A stretch of DNA of 6,379 nt from Candidatus Dormiibacterota bacterium (GTDB taxonomy: Bacteria; Chloroflexota; Dormibacteria; UBA8260; Bog-877). The translations under genes were made by a program, and so were the position numbers. Location of the stretch: NCBI GenBank assembly GCA_003133485.1, contig PKXR01000225.1:9858-16236 (forward strand), given 5' to 3'. Of this stretch, positions 5,255-6,379 are shown in pieces. The notes under the pieces were generated by a model. The model searched no databases and was not told the DNA's origin. It worked only from the letters and a program-made list of their open reading frames with translations. Positions within the stretch are counted from its first letter, which is position 1. Each line of letters opens with the position of its first letter.

Positions 5255-6003
5255 TTCTTGAGCGCCTTGCCGATCAGGATCGAGGCGACGTAGAACAGGA
5301 GCATGGGGACGGCCATGGCGAGCATGGAGAACGGATCCGAGCTCGGGGTGACGACGGCCGCGAAGGTAACGATGCCGATCACCGCCGCACGCCAGTGCTT
5401 TTGCAGCTGGGCCGGCTTTAAGACTCCGGCGAGCTCGAGGGCGACTAGCACGACGGGGAACTCGAAGGTCACGCCGAAGGCGACCATCAACAGCATGATC
5501 AGCCCGAGGTAGTTGTCGGCGGTGTAGTGCTCCACCAGTGTCGAGCCGCCCACTGCGCGGAAGAACCCGAGGGCGTGCGGGTAGGTGATCAGGGCGGCGT
5601 AGGCCCCGAGGGCGAACAGGCCGATCGTCGAGAACACGAAGGGGATCGCGAACCGCTTCTCCCGAGCCTTCAGCCCGGGGGTGACAAAGCGCCATATCTG
5701 CCACAGCACGATCGGCGATGCGAGGAAGAGCCCGCCGAACGCTGCCACCTGCAGGCGGATCGAGAGGTTGTCGATCGGGCTCAGCACTGTCAGCTGACAA
5801 CCCCCGGCGGGATGGGTCTCGCAATAGGGATGCTCGAAAAAGGTGAGGATCTGCGGGTAGAGCAGGTAGGCGACGATGGCGCCCGCCGCGATGGAGACCA
5901 TGCAGATGATGAGCCGCCGCCTGACCTCGGCGAGGTGCTCGATCAAGGTCATCGCATTCGGGTCTGGGCGCGGCGCGCTCTTCCGCCGGAGGATCGTTGC
6001 CAT
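5251..6003 (-). CDS. tatC: TatC, twin-arginine translocase core subunit
   Basis: TatC is the inner-membrane receptor that binds twin-arginine signal peptides and, with TatA/TatB, exports folded proteins. The 250-residue protein has six predicted membrane helices (about 31-49, 86-108, 119-140, 165-191, 206-220, 227-245). The cytosolic N-terminus carries the signature MTLIEHLAEVRRRL (18-31), where Glu26 and Arg28 align with the signal-binding Glu15 and Arg17 of E. coli. Other landmarks are LSPIDNL (74-80), SPIVLWQIWRFVTPGL (96-111), the buried Glu181 in FEFPVV (matching E. coli Glu170) and VTPSSDPFSM (218-227). Cys61 and Cys69 lie in the first extracytoplasmic loop and may form a disulfide. The ATG at 6003 lies 32 bp after the upstream stop and is preceded by a modest GAGG. 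Met18 would be an alternative start, but the longer N-terminus is normal for actinobacterial TatC. Confidence 0.97.
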   Translation of the reverse strand: MATILRRKSAPRPDPNAMTLIEHLAEVRRRLIICMVSIAAGAIVAYLLYPQILTFFEHPYCETHPAGGCQLTVLSPIDNLSIRLQVAAFGGLFLASPIVLWQIWRFVTPGLKAREKRFAIPFVFSTIGLFALGAYAALITYPHALGFFRAVGGSTLVEHYTADNYLGLIMLLMVAFGVTFEFPVVLVALELAGVLKPAQLQKHWRAAVIGIVTFAAVVTPSSDPFSMLAMAVPMLLFYVASILIGKALKK

Positions 6004-6035
6004 CAGCTCACGCCCTCACAGATTCCCGACACCCG

Positions 6036-6379
6036 TCAATTCATGCTCGGGTCATCGAATCCGATCGGCGAGTCCTCGAGACCAGAGCCCACTTGCGCCG
6101 GCGCGGCGATCGCCGGCGAAGCGGCCTTGGCGCCAGCGGTGACCGACGCGCGGGTCTGGGCGCGGGCGATGGACTTGGCACGGCGCGCGGCAAGCTGCTG
6201 CATCTTGCGCTCGGCGCTGGCGCTCAGGTGCGCCCCGAGCGGTGCCTCCGTCGCCGCGGCGGCGGTCGCTGCAGGCTCAGCGGCGGCATTGCCGGTGGCA
6301 GTGCCGTTGCTGGTCGCCTTGGTGATGGCGCTGTCGGCGTCGTCAGTGTCATCGTCTTCGTCAGTGTCATCGTCTTCGT
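6036..6379 (-). CDS. C-terminal part of the gene upstream of tatC, possibly TatA/TatB-type
   Basis: The frame is open from the window edge (first full codon at 6377) to TGA 6038-6036, giving 113 residues of a C-terminus. It begins with a very acidic repeat (EDDDTD twice, then DDADS), passes through an Ala/Thr-rich linker, then a basic helical patch (ERKMQQLAARRAKSIARAQTR, in which ERK starts at about residue 55 of the fragment), an Ala-rich stretch, and ends in GLEDSPIGFDDPSMN. No membrane segment is visible in this portion. In Actinomycetota the gene before tatC is usually tatA, and TatA/TatB proteins end in variable, charged, low-complexity tails, so a TatA/TatB identity is reasonable. The tail is long for TatA, however, and the diagnostic N-terminal helix lies outside the window. 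The gap to tatC is 32 bp, consistent with one operon. Confidence 0.72.
   Translation of the reverse strand, partial: EDDDTDEDDDTDDADSAITKATSNGTATGNAAAEPAATAAAATEAPLGAHLSASAERKMQQLAARRAKSIARAQTRASVTAGAKAASPAIAAPAQVGSGLEDSPIGFDDPSMN
6342..6379. repeat. 18-bp tandem repeat coding for EDDDTD
   Basis: The 18-mer GTCAGTGTCATCGTCTTC occurs twice without mismatch (6342-6359 and 6360-6377), and the last two bases of the window begin a third match. Because 18 is a multiple of three, each unit adds the residues EDDDTD to the - strand protein without shifting its frame. The array probably continues beyond the window. Confidence 0.95.

Noticed and set aside
5255..5824. In-frame upstream extension of the helY reading frame that would give a 989-residue protein
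   Set aside because: The extension lies over tatC in a different frame of the same strand, is Arg/Pro-rich with no domain, and the GTG at 5254 gives a normal HelY N-terminus. TatC in the other frame is unmistakable.
1..6379. Search for a defence island, mobile element, CRISPR array or RNA gene
   Set aside because: I found no spaced direct repeats, terminal inverted repeats, integrase or transposase motifs, or tRNA-like cloverleaf. The only notable repeats are the 8-bp and 18-bp tandems described above.

Overview
The window is very GC-rich, uses GTG and TTG starts freely, and carries the gene order (tatA-like) - tatC - helY. That order is characteristic of Actinomycetota (in Mycobacterium, tatA-tatC-helY sit together). 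The TatC has the actinobacterial-style pair of cysteines in its first extracytoplasmic loop, and HelY has a CxxCP...H motif. The best guess is an uncultivated actinomycetotal genome or a close terrabacterial relative, read from chromosomal core sequence. I see no transposase, integrase, phage gene, CRISPR array, tRNA or rRNA.

Layout. (1) 1-228, + strand: the C-terminal end of a protein I do not recognise. (2) 233-900, - strand: two small overlapping genes, first a two-helix membrane protein (553-900), then a 109-residue protein with a basic Ala/Lys/Arg tail (233-562). (3) 901-974: a short divergent promoter region with a nearly symmetric -10 element and a tandem 8-bp repeat. (4) 975-2744, + strand: a uracil-DNA glycosylase-superfamily protein with a four-cysteine cluster, a protein resembling the nucleoside 2-deoxyribosyltransferase fold, and a small conserved protein that resembles DUF6855. 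(5) 2745-2854: a convergent intergenic stretch with weak hairpins. (6) 2855-6379, - strand: helY (Ski2/Mtr4-type helicase), tatC, and the C-terminal tail of the gene upstream of tatC. That tail is acidic then Ala-rich and runs off the window edge; it is probably a TatA/TatB-type tail.

How the parts work together. TatC is the core receptor subunit of the twin-arginine protein export system. helY starts inside the tatC stop codon (GTGA overlap), so the two are translationally coupled although their functions differ. On the other strand, the glycosylase and the deoxyribosyltransferase-like protein are 39 bp apart. Both belong to superfamilies that act on the N-glycosidic bond of (deoxy)nucleosides, but the second appears to carry Gln where the transferase nucleophile Glu should be, so it may bind rather than cleave.

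I found no obvious new multi-gene system such as a defence island. The items most worth checking are the Glu-to-Gln change in the deoxyribosyltransferase-like protein, its pairing with an unusual glycosylase, and the two small coupled genes at 233-900.
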